NCBI GenBank assembly: GCA_021299035.1
Contig: JAJTGD010000002.1
Coordinates: 1 to 64,000 of the forward strand
Direction of reading: 5' to 3'
Source: Oxalobacteraceae bacterium
Lineage (GTDB): Bacteria > Pseudomonadota > Gammaproteobacteria > Burkholderiales > Burkholderiaceae_D
Length of the DNA: 64,000 nt
Within the stretch, counting starts at the first letter, position 1, and every line of letters begins with the position of its first letter. Position numbers and translations under genes: made by a program. Shown here piece by piece: positions 62,789-64,000 of the stretch. The notes below the pieces were generated by a model. The model ran no database searches, was not told the DNA's origin, and saw nothing but the letters and a program-made list of their open reading frames with translations.

Positions 62789-64000
62789 TTAGCGCGGCAC
62801 AAAAAATACTGCTTTCTCTTTGACTTCAATTGCAGGGTTATCAATCGTGGTCAGCGTGAAGTAAATTTTATTAGAGCCCTTTTCACCCTGACCCTCATAC
62901 GTTCGAACTGACACCGGTACCGCACGTGACTCGGTACTTGAGAGTGCGACCTCATTGCCACCCTGAATATGGATGCTCGGTATTCCTTCAACCGTCAGTT
63001 TGTAGCGGTGCGGCGCCTCATCGGTATTCATAATTTGCAGGCGGTAGACATTCTCGATCATGCCGTCCTCCACTTCACGCCCGAGCGAGCCACGGTCGCG
63101 AATAACATCCATCTTGAGCGGTGTTCGGGTCAGCAGTGTGCCGAAGAAGACCACCACAATCATCAGCAGAATAACGCTGTAGATCAGCACTCTTGGCCGG
63201 AACGCATGACGCAGAATTTGTGCGGACGTCCAGCGAAACTTCATCGCATGATCAGTCCAGAAGCGTACCAAACCTCGTGGCGCGCCAATCTTGTCCATCA
63301 CCATATTGCACGCATCGACACAGGCGCCACAGCTGATACATTCGTACTGCAGTCCGTTGCGGATATCGATACCGGTCGGGCAAACTTGCACACACATTGA
63401 GCAATCGATGCAGGCGCCTAATGACTGGTTCGCTGCAGTATCCGATTTACTGCGCGCGCCGCGCGGCTCGCCGCGCTCTTGGTCGTAAGTGATGATCAAC
63501 GAGTCTTTATCAAACATCGCGCTCTGAAAACGAGCATAGGGACACATGTACTTGCAGACCTGCTCGCGCATCCAGCCTGCATTGCCGTAGGTCGCAAAAC
63601 TGTAGAACAAGACCCAGAACCATTCCCAAGGACCGAGCGATAGCGTGACAATCTCTTGCGAGAGAACACCAATCGGCGTGAAGTAGCCGACGAAGGTATA
63701 GCCGGTCATGAGCGCAAAAGAAATCCACACCACATGCTTGGTGGTTTTACGGGCAAACTTCATGGCGGACATCGGCTGCCGGTCGAGCCGCATACGAGTA
63801 CTACGATCACCCTCGATCTTGCGCTCGAACCACATGAAGATTTCTGTGTACACCGTTTGCGGACAGGCGAAGCCGCACCAGACCCGACCAAAAATTGCTG
63901 TGAAGAGAAACAGCGAGTAAGCACAGATAATCAGCAGTGCAGCCAGATAGATGAAGTCTTGCGGCCAAAGTACGATGCCAAAGATATAGAATTTTCGAGC
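62789..64000 (-). CDS. ccoG: Cytochrome c oxidase accessory protein CcoG (partial, N-terminus outside)
   Basis: About 403 residues are visible, and the frame is open to the right edge (codons for ARKFYIFGIVLWPQDFIYLA at the edge). It has several helices with the VWCGFACPQTV motif, a ferredoxin part with two [4Fe-4S] sites (CIDCSMCVQVCPTGID and CISCGACVDACN) and a C-terminal Ig-like domain of the FixG type. CcoG reduces Cu(II) for cbb3 oxidase assembly and gives its name to the RdxA/FixG family. The start codon lies beyond the window. Confidence 0.93.
   Translation of the reverse strand, partial: ARKFYIFGIVLWPQDFIYLAALLIICAYSLFLFTAIFGRVWCGFACPQTVYTEIFMWFERKIEGDRSTRMRLDRQPMSAMKFARKTTKHVVWISFALMTGYTFVGYFTPIGVLSQEIVTLSLGPWEWFWVLFYSFATYGNAGWMREQVCKYMCPYARFQSAMFDKDSLIITYDQERGEPRGARSKSDTAANQSLGACIDCSMCVQVCPTGIDIRNGLQYECISCGACVDACNMVMDKIGAPRGLVRFWTDHAMKFRWTSAQILRHAFRPRVLIYSVILLMIVVVFFGTLLTRTPLKMDVIRDRGSLGREVEDGMIENVYRLQIMNTDEAPHRYKLTVEGIPSIHIQGGNEVALSSTESRAVPVSVRTYEGQGEKGSNKIYFTLTTIDNPAIEVKEKAVFFVPR

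Overview
The window looks like chromosome from a proteobacterium, most likely a betaproteobacterium of the Burkholderiales type. The reasons are the FNR - small membrane protein - FixH - CcoG arrangement at the right end, a pcaHGBDC/pobA set with an IclR regulator, a DUF6502 gene, and many outer-membrane-lipoprotein genes. The taxonomic call is inference. The first ~11.7 kb is visibly more AT-rich than the rest and begins just after a tRNA-Lys gene, which suggests an acquired segment, although no integrase is visible.

Layout. (1) 1-45: 3' end of tRNA-Lys(TTT), then a terminator. (2) 157-745: decayed caspase-like gene. (3) 1.1-11.7 kb: methylated-amine oxidation genes, namely trimethylamine monooxygenase (tmm), an APC permease preceded by a perfect FNR box, the dimethylamine monooxygenase set dmmDABC, and a TMAO demethylase (tdm) broken by an internal deletion with frameshift. 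(4) 11.9-17.3 kb: mandelate-type genes, namely benzoylformate decarboxylase, an exported mandelamide-hydrolase-like amidase, a LuxR-type regulator and an MFS carrier interrupted by an ochre codon. (5) 18.3-33.2 kb: the complete N-methylglutamate pathway (mgdABCD, gmaS, mgsABC) behind an XRE-cupin regulator. It is followed by a run of small membrane proteins around an ethanolamine-permease-like transporter and by a class I glutamine amidotransferase.

(6) 33.3-42.9 kb: an envelope/protease island. It holds a TPR-trypsin protein, an LPP20 lipoprotein, a GNA1162/TPR lipoprotein, a DUF4384 protein, DUF6502 plus a small partner, an entericidin-like peptide overlapping an exported caspase with an EF-hand loop, an LpoB-like lipoprotein and a COG3014 lipoprotein. 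This is the best candidate here for an undescribed system. (7) 42.9-53.3 kb: mixed genes, including an aminotransferase/dehydrogenase/methyltransferase operon, an HD protein, a TAXI binding protein, a SET protein, a GNAT-like/YkgJ pair, an Ala/His-rich exported protein and a Tat-exported carbonic-anhydrase-like protein. (8) 53.4-60.9 kb: protocatechuate branch of the beta-ketoadipate pathway (pcaHGBDC, pcaR, pobA) with a PanE-like reductase. (9) 61.0-64.0 kb: fnr and the cytochrome cbb3 assembly genes fixH and ccoG (partial).

How the genes fit together. The amine genes describe TMA to TMAO (Tmm), TMAO to DMA (Tdm, damaged), DMA to methylamine (DmmABC), then methylamine to gamma-glutamylmethylamide, N-methylglutamate and glutamate plus a C1 unit (GmaS, MgsABC, MgdABCD). 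Only the TMAO step is compromised. The gene pattern predicts growth on DMA and methylamine but impaired or altered use of TMA/TMAO. Coordinates use the start codons I judged most likely; alternatives are noted.
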